Assembly: GCA_020086605.1 (NCBI GenBank)
Contig: JACBWW010000012.1
Coordinates: 14,836,881 to 14,900,880 of the forward strand
Origin: Lanius collurio
Lineage: Eukaryota; Chordata; Aves; Passeriformes; Laniidae
Length of the DNA stretch: 64,000 nucleotides
Direction: 5' to 3'
Shown here piece after piece: positions 62,996 to 64,000 of this stretch. Every line of letters starts with the position of its first letter. Position 1 is the first letter of the stretch. Position numbers and translations under genes: made by a program. The notes beneath the pieces were generated by a model that saw only the letters and a program-made list of their open reading frames with translations, was not told the DNA's origin and searched no databases.

Positions 62996-64000
62996 TTGCA
63001 AAGGTTCCCTTGCAGGGCCTGAGTCATTTGGGAGGGGGACAGGCTCTGCATGGTGCCACTGGTCCCAGCACAGCTGCCTGGTGGTTCCTGAGAGGAGACC
63101 ATGGCCAGCCGATAGTAAAGAGCTTTGAAGATGCAATGAGCCAGTGCTGGTATTAAACCATAGGGGCAGACACACCTTCACAAAAACTGTATTCTAGTGT
63201 TTCCTGATGAGCAAGGGAAAATGAATGCCTCTCTGGAGGGTCCAAGCTCAATTCCCTCCTCCCCAATCCTCAAACCAGCTCTTTCTTCTGCACTTGTGGG
63301 AAGGAGATGCTGGAGGCTGGAGGCGGCTGGCTGGCTGGGAGTTGTTCCAGCAGCAGGGAGCACTCATCTGGCAGCATGCTGACAGTCTGAAGCTGGAGGA
63401 CTGTACCCCAGGGATCCCTGCCAGATGGCTGGGATTAGAGTATCCCTATGGTGGTTTTAGCCCCTGCTGGAGCGGTGGAGGGAGCCGGGGCTGGAGCTGA
63501 GCAGGACAAGGATATTTTCCACTGCTTTAGCTGGGAAGGCTTCAAGACAGAAGGGAAAATCACCAGTTGTATTCCTGTGACTATTAGATAGGCTGAGATA
63601 AAGGAATAGCTGCAGAGGCAGAGAGGGGAACATTGGTGCCCAGTACTCTGTGAATACCAGCTTTCAACTCCTGTGCGTGCAAATGTTAGTCTTGGATCGG
63701 TGATGATTGGCCCTGAAATGTGTCACCACAAAGCCATTTCTGAAGGGACTGGAGATTCATTTACCAATTGCAAGGGTGATCTAATGAAAAGGCATGTACT
63801 GAATTATCCCTTCCACCAGCCTCCACTGCATTGCTATTCATGGTTTGACATGGAGGGAGAAGATGTGGTGCTGCTCCCGCCGCTGCTTCAGTGCTGAGGA
63901 CTGGCCTCAGTTTGCTGGACCTTTGTGAGAGGAGGGCATTAGAGCTTCCTGCAAGGCCAGAAAGGCCCTCACCCCTGCCTCTCCTCTGCTTTGGCCTCGT
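62996..64000. other. Intergenic DNA at window end, no gene seen
   Basis: Somewhat GC-richer than the preceding region, with a run of CTGG/GGCTGG words near 63310-63345. Open frames at 63178-63500 overlap on opposite strands and show no recognisable protein. If a neighbouring gene exists on this side, its exons are outside the window. Confidence 0.6.

Noticed and set aside
1..64000. CRISPR arrays, bacterial operons, tRNA or rRNA genes, known microRNA hairpins
   Set aside because: No regularly spaced direct repeats with unique spacers, no cloverleaf-type or rRNA sequence recognised, and the gene structure is clearly that of a vertebrate nuclear genome.

Overview
The window is vertebrate nuclear DNA, almost certainly from a bird. 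It has split genes with GT-AG introns, one CpG island, and several interspersed CR1 LINE copies. One CR1 copy ends in the tandem ATTCTATG octamer typical of avian CR1 3' ends, and others carry its reverse complement. A solo endogenous-retrovirus LTR with a target-site duplication sits in one intron. Base composition outside the CpG island is AT-rich, as expected of a large avian chromosome. The species cannot be fixed; a songbird is possible from the LTR, but that is inference.

The only gene I can support is SNRK (SNF-related serine/threonine kinase), on the minus strand. Six of its exons lie here: two non-coding 5' exons (about 36095-36300 and 25685-25777), the start-codon exon (23638-24331, ATG at 24226), and three further coding exons (8903-9044, 5796-6008, 4580-4714). 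All internal junctions have GT/AG sites and the reading frame stays intact across them. Together they encode residues 1 to about 359: the whole kinase domain plus the UBA-like segment. The remaining C-terminal part must lie beyond position 1.

The promoter is the CpG island at about 35400-36620. It has GC boxes, a 36-bp minisatellite, and two copies of the same 11-base NF-Y/YY1-type motif (CCAATGGCGGC), one facing each way about 0.5 kb apart. This suggests divergent transcription: SNRK leftward and a possible non-coding transcript rightward. The SNRK 5' untranslated region carries several upstream AUGs, some with frames that run across splice junctions, so translational control is plausible.

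From about 36.6 kb to 64 kb I find no protein-coding gene. This stretch holds CR1 fragments, one long pure (TCTCT)n microsatellite, short tandem duplications, a perfect 12-bp hairpin and a possible ancient MIR-like SINE. Open frames there are short, unrelated to anything I recognise, and usually overlap repeats. I found no CRISPR array, rRNA, tRNA or novel multi-gene system. The items most worth checking are the promoter architecture and the upstream-ORF arrangement of SNRK.
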